The notes under the pieces: generated by a model
Seen by the model: only the letters and a program-made list of their open reading frames with translations
What the model was told of the DNA's origin: nothing
The model's database searches: none
Made by a program: the position numbers and the translations under genes
NCBI GenBank assembly: GCA_002297865.1
Contig: DBKX01000267.1
Location: 14,349-23,433, forward strand
DNA length: 9,085 nucleotides
Direction of reading: 5' to 3'
Origin: Lachnoclostridium sp. UBA739
GTDB lineage: Bacteria > Bacillota_A > Clostridia > Lachnospirales > Lachnospiraceae
Shown: one piece after another, positions 1 to 6,684 of the stretch
Layout of the letters: the number at the start of each line of letters is the position of its first letter
Numbering within the stretch: the stretch's first letter is position 1

Positions 1-2
1 AA

Positions 3-485
3 TATAAAGAAATTATTGATTTTGGCATCGTTAGTTCTCCATTTGATATCAAAGATGAAGTAGAAGCGTTAGATGTAAAAATCATAGAGGATTGTTTTGT
101 AGTTGGAAAACAGTTAAAGGGTCTGGCAGATGAGGAACTGGAACTGGAAGAATTATTGAAGCATCCGATTATCTGTTTAGAGGAAAATAGCAGTACTAGA
201 AAGTATTTAGATGAATTCCTGCAAAAGAATGATATCATTATTACACCAGAATTTGAACTTGCAACTAGTGATATGATTGTACAGTTTGCTTATCGAAATT
301 TGGGAATTGGTTGTGTGATGAAGGAGTTTGCAAGAAAAGAATTAGAGAATGGTAATTTGTGGGAATTAAAATTCAAGAAAAAGATTCCAAAGAGAAAGTT
401 CAGTATTATTTATAGTAAGCACACAGCAATTTCCTATGCTGCTAAGGAATTGTTAGAATTAATTAAAGCAGAAAGGATGTATTGA
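3..485 (+). CDS. LysR-type transcriptional regulator, C-terminal part (5' end outside window)
   Basis: The frame is open from the first bases of the window to a TGA at 483-485 and shows 160 residues without the N-terminal winged helix-turn-helix. What remains resembles the effector-binding (periplasmic-binding-protein-like) domain of LysR-type regulators. It has an early strand reading DFGIVSSP, a hinge-like stretch around KHPIICLEENSSTRKYLDEF, a segment ELATSDMIVQFAYRNLGIGCV typical of the second lobe where such proteins sense gain or loss of a ligand, and a closing helix AAKELLELI. Full-length members have about 290-300 residues, so roughly the first 130 are missing here. An in-frame ATG does not need to be invoked as a start because the reading frame runs off the window edge. 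Neither the ligand nor the target genes can be told from this fragment. It ends just before a terminator hairpin and faces a convergent gene. Family assignment is fairly sure; function is open. Confidence 0.8.
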   Translation, partial: YKEIIDFGIVSSPFDIKDEVEALDVKIIEDCFVVGKQLKGLADEELELEELLKHPIICLEENSSTRKYLDEFLQKNDIIITPEFELATSDMIVQFAYRNLGIGCVMKEFARKELENGNLWELKFKKKIPKRKFSIIYSKHTAISYAAKELLELIKAERMY

Positions 486-492
486 GTTTAAG

Positions 493-524
493 AAAAGGGA
501 GATAGCAAGGTTTATCTCCCTTTT
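493..524. terminator. Bidirectional intrinsic terminator between convergent genes
   Basis: A perfect 12-bp inverted repeat, AAAAGGGAGATA (493-504) and TATCTCCCTTTT (513-524), encloses an 8-nt loop. The A tract on one side and the T tract on the other give a U-tailed hairpin in both directions, so it can end the LysR-family gene on the plus strand and the 173-residue gene on the minus strand. The minus-strand stop codon (523-525) lies within the T tract, so the hairpin begins essentially at the end of that coding sequence. Confidence 0.85.
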
Positions 525-1044
525 AGATATATCGTCCAGTTGAATCATAAAAACCAGTTGTACTTCCTTCGTCCTTCTGATCATCTTTGTTAGCGTTTAT
601 GGATGGATAATATGTACCCTTTTTACATGCCTCTTTTCTAGTAGCGGGAAGTTTCTTGTATTGATTTGTCGCTTTAAAAGTTTTAACCTCATCCTTTAGT
701 CCTGCAACAACATATTCATAGTCAGGATCCATTTTGGAGACTAAACCTAATGCCTGACCGACTACCTCGTTCACTTCTTCTTTGGATTTAGCATGTTTTA
801 ACTGTTCTTTTAGCGCATTACGTTGTAATTCAACTCGTTTGGCAGTCTGGTACAATGCAGGTGAATGTCTAAGAAGAAAGCTTTTCTCTTCTGCAGTAAG
901 CCGTTTCCCTGCTTTTAACTTAGCAGTAATCTTATTTAATTTTCTTGTTACCGCCTCATCATCCTTTTCTTCTGGCTGAAAGATTTTTAAAGGTTTGATT
1001 GTATTATTCTTAATAGGTTTTATAGCACTTATTTTGATATCCAT
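523..1044 (-). CDS. Hypothetical charged, mostly helical protein of Lachnospiraceae type (173 aa)
   Basis: Function is not recognised. The ATG (complement of 1042-1044) is preceded on the minus strand by GGCAGGA about six bases upstream, a usable ribosome binding site, which supports this start. The protein is rich in Lys and Glu, has one Cys (C140) and no signal peptide or membrane segment, so it is probably cytoplasmic. Residues 1-22 are a Lys/Ile-rich N-terminal stretch. Residues 30-95 look helical and include KLKAGKRLTAEEKSFLLRHSPALYQ followed by a charged heptad-like helix up to KSKEEVNEVV. From memory, small uncharacterised Lachnospiraceae proteins share the pattern LxxGKxLxxEExxxLxxxxPxLYxxA, then a charged helix and a KTKEEV motif. 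This recollection is not a search result. The C-terminal third (residues 140-173) is Gly/Ser/Asp/Tyr-rich and likely flexible, ending GFYDSTGRYI. The gene is divergent from the cellulase gene and shares its 232-bp upstream region. A structural, phage-related or regulatory role cannot be separated on present evidence. Confidence 0.75.
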   Translation of the reverse strand: MDIKISAIKPIKNNTIKPLKIFQPEEKDDEAVTRKLNKITAKLKAGKRLTAEEKSFLLRHSPALYQTAKRVELQRNALKEQLKHAKSKEEVNEVVGQALGLVSKMDPDYEYVVAGLKDEVKTFKATNQYKKLPATRKEACKKGTYYPSINANKDDQKDEGSTTGFYDSTGRYI

Positions 1045-1119
1045 AGTGTTTCCTGCCTTTCACACACTTTCCTTATATATCGGATTTTCAGGATATGAAG
1101 TTTACAAACTGGCGTAAAA

Positions 1120-1150
1120 TATATATTTAGGTAGTTTCTAAGAATGTCAA
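1120..1150 (-). promoter_or_regulatory. Candidate sigma-A promoter for the 173-aa gene
   Basis: On the minus strand a perfect -35 hexamer TTGACA (complement of 1145-1150) is followed by an AT-rich run. In that run AATATA (complement of 1122-1127) sits at 17-nt spacing and TATATA (complement of 1120-1125) at 19-nt spacing. The -35 is excellent and the -10 is ambiguous. A start near 1112-1115 would leave a leader of about 70 nt before the ATG. Confidence 0.45.
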
Positions 1151-1183
1151 TAGCAAGATAAAGCATAAATAGGTACATGCTAA

Positions 1184-1197
1184 GCAAGAATTCTTGC
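1184..1197. promoter_or_regulatory. Perfect 14-bp palindrome, candidate operator
   Basis: GCAAGAATTCTTGC is a perfect inverted repeat whose right half overlaps the -35 hexamer of the cellulase promoter (1194-1199). A protein bound there would compete with RNA polymerase, which fits a repressor. A further copy of the half-site GCAAGA lies at 1153-1158, 31 bp upstream, about three helical turns. I do not recognise a known regulator for this site, and it lacks the central CG of a classic CcpA cre site. Confidence 0.4.
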
Positions 1198-1221
1198 GAA
1201 TATGGAAATTTCTGCTATACT
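1194..1221 (+). promoter_or_regulatory. Promoter of the GH9 cellulase gene
   Basis: TTGCGA (1194-1199) and TATACT (1216-1221) are separated by 16 nt, and the -10 is preceded by TGC (1213-1215), an extended -10 element. Transcription should start near 1228 and give a leader of about 49 nt. The leader ends in a consensus AGGAGG (1265-1270) six bases before the ATG at 1277. No riboswitch-like structure is evident in this short leader. Confidence 0.65.
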
Positions 1222-1276
1222 AAAACTGCAATAGATAACTATTGGTACAAATTATTATTTACACAGGAGGGATTAG

Positions 1277-4200
1277 ATGCATAGTAAGTGGTTAAAAAGA
1301 GGTTTTGCAGGTATCTTGGCTTGTACCATGGTACTCACACCAATACCAGCAAAAACAATTGTAAGTGCTGCTATTGAGGAAAATGAGAGCACTTTCAATT
1401 ATGCACAGGCATTCCAGAAATCATTGTATTTCTACGATGCTAATATGTGTGGAAAACAGGATGGCAGATTAAGTTACAGAGGTGACTGCCATATGGAAGA
1501 TGCAAAAGTACCTTTGATTCCAAAGAGTGAAGCAGGAGTCGGCACGAATATGTCACAAAGTTTCATTGATGCACATAGTGATGTACTTGACCCAGACGGA
1601 GATGGAACAATGGATCTGCAAGGTGGATTCCATGACGCTGGTGACCATGTTAAATTTGGTCTTCCACAAAGTTATTCTGCATCTACATTAGGATGGAGTT
1701 ACTATGAGTTCAAAGATTCTTTCGTTGAAGCAGGGGAACAAGAACATATAGAATCCATATTAAGACACTTTACCGATTACTTTTTACGTAGTACATTCCG
1801 TGACGAAAATGGTGATGTAGTTGCGTTCTGTTATCAGGTCGGTGATGGTTCTACAGACCATAACTACTGGGGAGCACCTGAATTACAGACAACTCCAAGA
1901 CCAGTCTGGCTTGCAACAAGCGAAGAACCAGCAAGTGATCAATGTGCCGCAGCCGCAGCCGCATTGGCAACCAGTTATTTAAACTTTAAGGAAACAGATC
2001 CAGAGTATGCTGCAAAATGTTTGGATACAGCAAAAGCATTATATGAATTTGCCGTAGCAAACAGGGGATGTGGTTTCTCTGGCGGTTTCTATAATTCAAG
2101 TTATGATGATGATGAAATGTCCTGGGCAGCTGTTTGGTTAAACATTTGTACAGGAAAGGAAAGTTACATAGATGATATCTGTCATATTGATTCACAAGGT
2201 AATTACACAGGTTATATGAAACAGATTATTAAGACAACATCAAGCACATGGCAAAATATCTGGGTTCATTCCTGGGATACTGTTTGGGGAGGTGTATTTG
2301 CAAAATTAGCACCAATTACAGACGACCCATTACACTGGTACATTTTCAGATGGAATCTAGAATACTGGTCAGGTGTACAGCATGAAAATTCAGCAGACAG
2401 CACTTATCTTGAGAAAACACCAGCAGGATTTAGTGTTATTTCCACATGGGGTTCTGCTCGTTACAATGCAGCAGCTCAGATGTGTGCATTAGTATACAAT
2501 AAATATGACAAAGAACAGCGTTTCGTAGAGTGGGCTAAGAGCCAGATGGATTACATCTTAGGTGATAACCCAATGCACCGCTGTTATGAAGTAGGCTATG
2601 ATGAAACTTCGGCAGTGGAACCGCATCATAGAGCATCTCATGGTTCTTTGACAAACAGCATGGAAGACCCAGTAGATGCAAAACATGTATTATACGGTGC
2701 TTTAGTAGGTGGACCAGACTTTGATGATTATCATGAAGATGACAGAACCAATTATGTATACAACGAAGTTGCAATTGACTACAACGCAGGTTTTGTTGGA
2801 GCATTAGCAGGTATTTATGAACAGTACGGAAAAGGTCAGGAAACCTTAAAAGAACTTCCACAAGATAACGATGAACATGCTTTCTTCGTAGAAGGAAAGA
2901 TGGAGCAGGAAAATGCAGAAAGAACGCAATTAACCGTTCGTGTTACCAATGACACTGCCTGCTATCCACGTAGAGTAGGTAATTTATCAGCTAGATATTT
3001 CTTTGACATTTCCGAAATGGCAGCAAAGAAACAAAGTATCAAAGACTTAAACTTAGCCGTTATGTACGATGAAGCTCTTACAGTAGATGGAAAAGGAACT
3101 AAGGTAAACGGACCATATGCATGGGACGAAGAAAACAACATTTATTATGTAGAATTAAACTGGACAGGAGATTTCTTCCATGGTGATCGTGAAATTCACT
3201 TCGCATTAGTGCCACAACTTGATTCTGAGTGGAAACCAAACTGGGACCCAACTAACGACTATAGCCGCGAAGGTCTTACAGACGATTTTGCACGTACAGA
3301 CAAGATCACTTTATATGAAGGGGATAAATTAGTCTGGGGTGAAGAGCCAGGCCGTGGCGAAGTAAAACCGGCTGTTTCTGCAAGTGTTGCAAATACAAAA
3401 GCAGGTGACGAGTTAGACTTTACAGAAGGCGTTACACCAATTACGTTAAATGCAGATGTTAAAAACAATGAAAATGTTGACAAAGTTGAATTCTATGTAA
3501 ATGACGAGAAAGTTGGAGTTGCAACAAAAGCTCCATATTCCGTAGAATACACTCCAGTTCAAGAGGGAGACGAAGAAACCAAGGACTTAGTAATTACCGC
3601 AAAAGCCATTACAAGCAGCGGTATAGAAGTAACAAGTAAAGCATATCAGATAACAGCACGTTTTGAAAAAGCCCAGGCATCAGTTATTACAATTACAAGT
3701 CCAAAAGAAGGCACTGTACTTGACACAGCAGCAGGCGACAAGAGCGCAACTATCGTAGTAGAACCTACTGGAGCTGGAAGCATTTCTTCTATTAGTGTAT
3801 ATGCAAATGGAACACTAATCGGTAAGGGGGATGCAGACGGAGCAAAGGTTATTTATAATGCACCAACAGGATTTGCTGAAAGTGGAAATGGTATCTCCAA
3901 AGTTGTGATTACAGCAGCAGCGACCTTAACGTCAGGCAAAGTTGTTTTCTGTGACCCAGTTATTATTACCGTAAAACAGCCAGTAAACCCATCCACGAAG
4001 GCAGCTCTTTCCGTAGATGTTTTAGGATTAGGCGGAGCAACCGAAACAACCATTCAGAGAAAATATACTTTAACGAATAATGGAGACAAGGATGTTGATT
4101 TGTCCAAAGTGAAGATTCGTTATTACTACACAAAGGATGCCAATGTTGAACAGGTTCTTTACGTTGATGCAGCAGGAATGCAGCTTGACTGTGCACCTTG

Positions 4201-4447
4201 GTATGTAAATGCAACCAAGAATGTAACAAGCACATTTGGCATAATCAGCGGAAATGACTGTTACTGTGACATTTCCTTTGCAGACTTGGAAACAGCACTT
4301 CCAGCAGGCAAATCGATTTCAATTGATACTAGATTAGCAAACAATAACTGGAGTGCATTTGATCAGACAAATGATTATTCTTATAAAGGTGGCGAGACAA
4401 TCTGCGTTTACTATGACGATGTTTTAGTAAGTGGGATTGAGCCATAA
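1277..4447 (+). CDS. Secreted GH9 cellulase (endoglucanase), GH9-CBM3c-Ig-Ig-CBM3
   Basis: This enzyme hydrolyses beta-1,4-glucan bonds of cellulose outside the cell by an inverting mechanism. Residues 1-31 form a signal peptide (WLKR, a hydrophobic core, likely cleavage after VSA-31). The GH9 catalytic domain spans about 39-517. It has the DAGD motif (D120, D123; D123 is the expected catalytic base), the PHHR signature (449-452), and a YNEVAIDYNAGF block whose E497 is the expected acid. Residues about 535-690 form a CBM3c, the module that in this GH9 class extends the active-site cleft and is tied to processive endoglucanase action. Two Ig-like domains follow (about 697-796 and 800-900). The terminal CBM3 (about 908-1053) keeps most planar-strip positions: D964, W975 or Y976, R1019 and W1025, with Ala (A965) where CipA CBM3a has His. 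No dockerin, SLH or sortase signal is seen, so it is probably freely secreted. The start has a consensus ribosome binding site. It is transcribed alone, between its own promoter and terminator. The architecture resembles the key GH9 enzyme of C. phytofermentans; identity is not claimed. Confidence 0.96.
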   Translation: MHSKWLKRGFAGILACTMVLTPIPAKTIVSAAIEENESTFNYAQAFQKSLYFYDANMCGKQDGRLSYRGDCHMEDAKVPLIPKSEAGVGTNMSQSFIDAHSDVLDPDGDGTMDLQGGFHDAGDHVKFGLPQSYSASTLGWSYYEFKDSFVEAGEQEHIESILRHFTDYFLRSTFRDENGDVVAFCYQVGDGSTDHNYWGAPELQTTPRPVWLATSEEPASDQCAAAAAALATSYLNFKETDPEYAAKCLDTAKALYEFAVANRGCGFSGGFYNSSYDDDEMSWAAVWLNICTGKESYIDDICHIDSQGNYTGYMKQIIKTTSSTWQNIWVHSWDTVWGGVFAKLAPITDDPLHWYIFRWNLEYWSGVQHENSADSTYLEKTPAGFSVISTWGSARYNAAAQMCALVYNKYDKEQRFVEWAKSQMDYILGDNPMHRCYEVGYDETSAVEPHHRASHGSLTNSMEDPVDAKHVLYGALVGGPDFDDYHEDDRTNYVYNEVAIDYNAGFVGALAGIYEQYGKGQETLKELPQDNDEHAFFVEGKMEQENAERTQLTVRVTNDTACYPRRVGNLSARYFFDISEMAAKKQSIKDLNLAVMYDEALTVDGKGTKVNGPYAWDEENNIYYVELNWTGDFFHGDREIHFALVPQLDSEWKPNWDPTNDYSREGLTDDFARTDKITLYEGDKLVWGEEPGRGEVKPAVSASVANTKAGDELDFTEGVTPITLNADVKNNENVDKVEFYVNDEKVGVATKAPYSVEYTPVQEGDEETKDLVITAKAITSSGIEVTSKAYQITARFEKAQASVITITSPKEGTVLDTAAGDKSATIVVEPTGAGSISSISVYANGTLIGKGDADGAKVIYNAPTGFAESGNGISKVVITAAATLTSGKVVFCDPVIITVKQPVNPSTKAALSVDVLGLGGATETTIQRKYTLTNNGDKDVDLSKVKIRYYYTKDANVEQVLYVDAAGMQLDCAPWYVNATKNVTSTFGIISGNDCYCDISFADLETALPAGKSISIDTRLANNNWSAFDQTNDYSYKGGETICVYYDDVLVSGIEP

Positions 4448-4483
4448 AAAGCAGGATGAATAAAAGAAAATAGGTATGGAAGG

Positions 4484-4524
4484 ACATCCAACAGTGGCAG
4501 TGGCTATTGTTGGGTGTTTTTTTT
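4484..4524 (+). terminator. Intrinsic terminator of the cellulase gene
   Basis: ACATCCAACA (4484-4493) pairs with TGTTGGGTGT (4508-4517) with one G-U wobble. The stem can continue inward by four weaker pairs to a 6-nt loop at 4498-4503. A run of eight T (4517-4524) follows at once. This isolates the cellulase transcript from the downstream pantothenate genes. Confidence 0.9.
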
Positions 4525-4533
4525 CTGAATCTA

Positions 4534-4542
4534 TGATATAAT
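4534..4542 (+). promoter_or_regulatory. Extended -10 promoter of the panE-like gene
   Basis: A consensus TATAAT (4537-4542) carries an upstream TGA (4534-4536), an extended -10 element. The -35 position falls in the G/T-rich end of the preceding terminator (about 4514-4519) and is poor, so the promoter would rest on its extended -10. Transcription starting near 4549 leaves a leader of only about 19 nt, mostly the ribosome binding site AAGGAGG (4554-4560), with no room for a riboswitch. Confidence 0.65.
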
Positions 4543-4567
4543 CGAAAACGGCAAAGGAGGAAGACAG

Positions 4568-5479
4568 ATGAGAATTCAAACAGTAGGAATCGTAGGAATG
4601 GGCGTTCTTGGGCTAATGTATGGTGACCATATCCAAAGCAAAATAGGAAAAGAATATGTCAGTTTCATAATGGACACAGCCCGATATGAAAAATACAAAG
4701 ATGCTGCATATACCGTAAATGGTATTCCAACAGAATTTCAAATGATAGATGCCAAAGACAGTAAGCCGTTAGACTTTATCATTGTGGCAACAAAATACAA
4801 CGGATTAGCAGATGCACTTGATATGATGAAACCAGCAGTTGGGGAACATACGATTATTATTTCAGTTCTTAATGGCATTTCAAGTGAAGAAATGATTGCA
4901 GAAAAATATGGAGACAAGAACCTTGTTTACTGTGTAGCCTTGGGAATGGATGCTATGCGTGAAGGTACAGACCTTATTTTTTCAGGTAAGGGTAAAGTGC
5001 AAATCGGTGTTTTAAAAAAGGAACAGAAACCTGCTTTGGAGGCTGTGAAAGAATTTTTAGACTCAGTTTCACTTATATATGAAGAAAAAGAGGATATTCG
5101 TCATGCACTTTGGGGCAAGCTGATTATGAATGTTGGAATTAATCAGACCTGTACCGTATACGAAGCATGTTATCGTGAAGTGCTGGAATCAAAGGAAAGA
5201 TTTCAGAAACTTTCAGACGCCATGCATGAGGTAATGGCTGTTGCAGAAAAAGAAGGAATTCATTTTACAGAAGATGAATTCAAGGAATATATCCGATTAA
5301 TGGGTACTTTGCAGCCAGAAGGATATCCTTCTATGAGACAGGATGCAGTGGCAAAAAGAAAATCGGAAGTGGAGTTATTCGCAGGAACGATTATTCGCGA
5401 AGCAGCAAAATTCGGTGTTCCAGTTCCAGTCAATCAATTCTATTATGATAAGATTATGGAGATGGAAGCCAAGTATTAA
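4568..5479 (+). CDS. panE: 2-dehydropantoate 2-reductase (ketopantoate reductase family)
   Basis: Ketopantoate reductase uses NADPH to reduce 2-dehydropantoate to pantoate in the cytoplasm, the step between PanB and PanC. The 303 residues match the family length. The N-terminal Rossmann fold opens with VGIVGMGVLG (GxGxxG, residues 10-15), and the typical ATKYN (K76) and LNG (N102) positions follow. In the C-terminal helical domain, ALWGKLIMNVGIN supplies the expected catalytic Lys (K184) and Asn (N188). PSMRQDAVAKRKSEVE supplies Ser255 and the substrate-binding Glu267, although the usual R-P-T-E motif reads R-K-S-E here. The start is fixed by AAGGAGG seven bases upstream of the ATG. A pan gene cluster begins 372 bp downstream with no terminator in between, which supports the PanE role. 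This superfamily also contains paralogues with other 2-oxoacid substrates, so the precise substrate is inferred from context. Confidence 0.82.
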   Translation: MRIQTVGIVGMGVLGLMYGDHIQSKIGKEYVSFIMDTARYEKYKDAAYTVNGIPTEFQMIDAKDSKPLDFIIVATKYNGLADALDMMKPAVGEHTIIISVLNGISSEEMIAEKYGDKNLVYCVALGMDAMREGTDLIFSGKGKVQIGVLKKEQKPALEAVKEFLDSVSLIYEEKEDIRHALWGKLIMNVGINQTCTVYEACYREVLESKERFQKLSDAMHEVMAVAEKEGIHFTEDEFKEYIRLMGTLQPEGYPSMRQDAVAKRKSEVELFAGTIIREAAKFGVPVPVNQFYYDKIMEMEAKY

Positions 5480-5500
5480 GTGATAATTTGAGGTAGTTTC

Positions 5501-5818
5501 ATGATATTGGGTGTGAGCAGGAGGACAGATATACCAAATTATTATTCGGACTGTTTTTTTAATCGGTTAAAAGAAGGATTTTTATGTGTTCGTAATCCCA
5601 TGAACCTTCATCAAGACAGTAAAATAAGCATGCAATCAAGAAACAAGCCAAGATGTACAAAAGAAAATGCAATTCTTGCGCAATTTATGCTTTACATTTC
5701 TGCGTCAAAATTATATAGTAAATACTGGATGGTATTTCGAACAGAAAACTGTACCAAAACGTTCAATTATATAAAATCATCCACTTTTTCCAAATGGAAA
5801 GTAAAGAGACATTATTGA
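5501..5818 (+). pseudogene. Truncated DUF1848-family gene remnant
   Basis: The first 43 residues or so, MILGVSRRTDIPNYYSDCFF and then RLKEGFLCVRNPMNLHQ, closely follow the N-terminus I know from DUF1848 proteins (SRRTDIPAFYS...RxxEGxxxVRNPxNxxQVSR). Those proteins have about 280-300 residues and unknown function. Here the similarity stops near residue 43, the frame ends after 105 residues, and the large central part containing the conserved FWTKNP stretch is absent. Around 5660-5710 weak pieces reminiscent of the family's C-terminal Cys motif (NTCxHxCxYCYAN) appear split across frames: NSCA in one frame, NLCFTF in a second, and SAS in the original. This fits a large internal deletion plus later frameshifts. 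The start still has a GAGGT site (5490-5494) six bases upstream, so a short peptide could be made. It lies 21 nt after panE and shortly before panB. It is probably non-functional; a real short protein is less likely. Confidence 0.65.
5691..5719 (+). promoter_or_regulatory. Candidate promoter for panB-panC-panD-coaBC
   Basis: TTTACA (5691-5696) and TATAGT (5714-5719) each match the sigma-A consensus at five of six positions and are exactly 17 nt apart. Transcription from about 5726 would give a leader near 125 nt before panB. The site lies within the decayed DUF1848 reading frame, so pan genes could be driven here as well as by read-through from the panE promoter. In AT-rich DNA such matches also occur by chance. 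Confidence 0.45.
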
Positions 5819-5837
5819 TGCTTTTATACAAAGAAAT

Positions 5838-5853
5838 GGAGGAGTGAAAGTTG
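5838..5853 (+). promoter_or_regulatory. Ribosome binding site fixing the TTG start of panB
   Basis: GGAGGAG (5838-5844) lies six bases before TTG (5851-5853). The protein beginning there has the normal PanB N-terminus, and the next in-frame ATG (5881) lacks such a site and would remove ten family-like residues. The rare start codon may moderate PanB synthesis. Confidence 0.8.
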
Positions 5854-6684
5854 AAGCAGACCGTTACAACAATTCAAAAAATGAAAGATAATCATCAGAA
5901 AATATCTATGTTGACAGCATATGATTATACGACAGCCAAACTTATTGATGAAGCTGGTGTACATATGATTTTAGTTGGAGATTCTCTTGGTATGACAATG
6001 CTCGGTTATGAGAATACCTTAGAAGTTACCATGGAAGATATGATTCACCATGGAAAGGCAGTAGCAAGAGGTGCCAAAGAAACTATGATTGTCGTAGATA
6101 TGCCGTTCATGTCCTATCAAACATCCGTTTATGATGCAGTAGTGAATGCAGGGCGACTTATAAAAGAAGGCGGTGCCCAAGCAATCAAATTAGAAGGTGG
6201 AGAAAAAGTCTGCCCACATATTAAAGCAATAACAGAAGCGTCTATTCCAGTAATGGCGCATTTAGGATTAACGCCACAATCAGTCAATGAATTTGGTGGA
6301 TTTAAAGTGCAAGGAAAGAGTTTTGATGCTGCCAGAACATTAATTGAAGATGCGAAAAAAGTGGAGGCAGCAGGTGCATTTGCTATTGTATTAGAGTGTG
6401 TTCCAGATAAATTAGCGAAAATGATAACAGAAGCAGTTTCCATACCAACCATTGGTATCGGTGCGGGTCCAGATTGTGATGGACAGGTTTTAGTATATCA
6501 GGATATGCTTGGTATGTATGGTGATATGCAGCCCAAATTTGCAAAGAGATTTGTGAATGCAGGAGAAATCATGAAACAGGCATTTGCCCAATACTGCAAG
6601 GAAGTAGCAGAAGGAGTGTTTCCAGCCAAAGAACACTGTTTTCATATAGATGAAGAAATTTTAAGATGTGTTGGTGAAAATTAA
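5851..6684 (+). CDS. panB: 3-methyl-2-oxobutanoate hydroxymethyltransferase (ketopantoate hydroxymethyltransferase)
   Basis: PanB transfers a hydroxymethyl group from 5,10-methylenetetrahydrofolate to alpha-ketoisovalerate, giving ketopantoate, the first committed step of pantothenate synthesis. The 277-residue length is typical of this decameric TIM-barrel family. Metal and substrate ligands are in place: D44 in LVGDSLGM, D83 in VVDMPFMSY, and E115 in AIKLEGG. The catalytic Glu182 lies in VLECVP. Other family blocks include [10 protein letters not shown] (20-29), [19 protein letters not shown] (137-155) and [15 protein letters not shown] (201-215). Translation begins at TTG with a strong ribosome binding site. 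panC follows after a 31-nt gap with no terminator, so the two are co-transcribed. No missing key residue is seen. Confidence 0.97.
   Translation: MKQTVTTIQKMKDNHQKISMLTAYDYTTAKLIDEAGVHMILVGDSLGMTMLGYENTLEVTMEDMIHHGKAVARGAKETMIVVDMPFMSYQTSVYDAVVNAGRLIKEGGAQAIKLEGGEKVCPHIKAITEASIPVMAHLGLTPQSVNEFGGFKVQGKSFDAARTLIEDAKKVEAAGAFAIVLECVPDKLAKMITEAVSIPTIGIGAGPDCDGQVLVYQDMLGMYGDMQPKFAKRFVNAGEIMKQAFAQYCKEVAEGVFPAKEHCFHIDEEILRCVGEN

Noticed and set aside
782..979. Short plus-strand frame opposite the 173-residue gene
   Set aside because: It has no ribosome binding site and mirrors a better supported minus-strand gene with a promoter, binding site and terminator.
1162..1181. Inverted repeat AGCAT/ATGCT upstream of the cellulase promoter
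   Set aside because: Five-base arms with a 10-nt gap are common by chance and match no operator that I know.
1313..1327. Possible lipobox ending at Cys16 in the cellulase signal peptide
   Set aside because: Leu before Ala-Cys is atypical, and only a few hydrophobic residues precede the Cys; a type I cleavage site after VSA-31 fits better.
1986..2861. Open frames on the minus strand opposite the cellulase gene
   Set aside because: They lie opposite a strongly supported coding sequence, have odd His/Leu-rich or low-complexity composition, and lack ribosome binding sites.
5671..5683. 10-mer AATTCTTGCG shared between the cellulase palindrome (1189-1198) and the panB upstream region, plus the 8-bp palindrome TTGCGCAA
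   Set aside because: Dozens of shared 10-mers are expected by chance in 9 kb and 8-bp palindromes about every 256 bp; the copy at 5671 is not a 14-bp palindrome.
5787..5800. Small hairpin TTTCC-AAAT-GGAAA before panB
   Set aside because: The five-pair A/T-rich stem is weak and no T tract follows, so it is not a convincing terminator or attenuator.
5825..5830. TATACA just before panB as a -10 box
   Set aside because: No reasonable -35 is at the right distance, and the start point would fall in the ribosome binding site.
6129..6452. Open minus-strand frame opposite panB
   Set aside because: It is the reverse frame of conserved PanB motifs and shows no family resemblance or translation signals.
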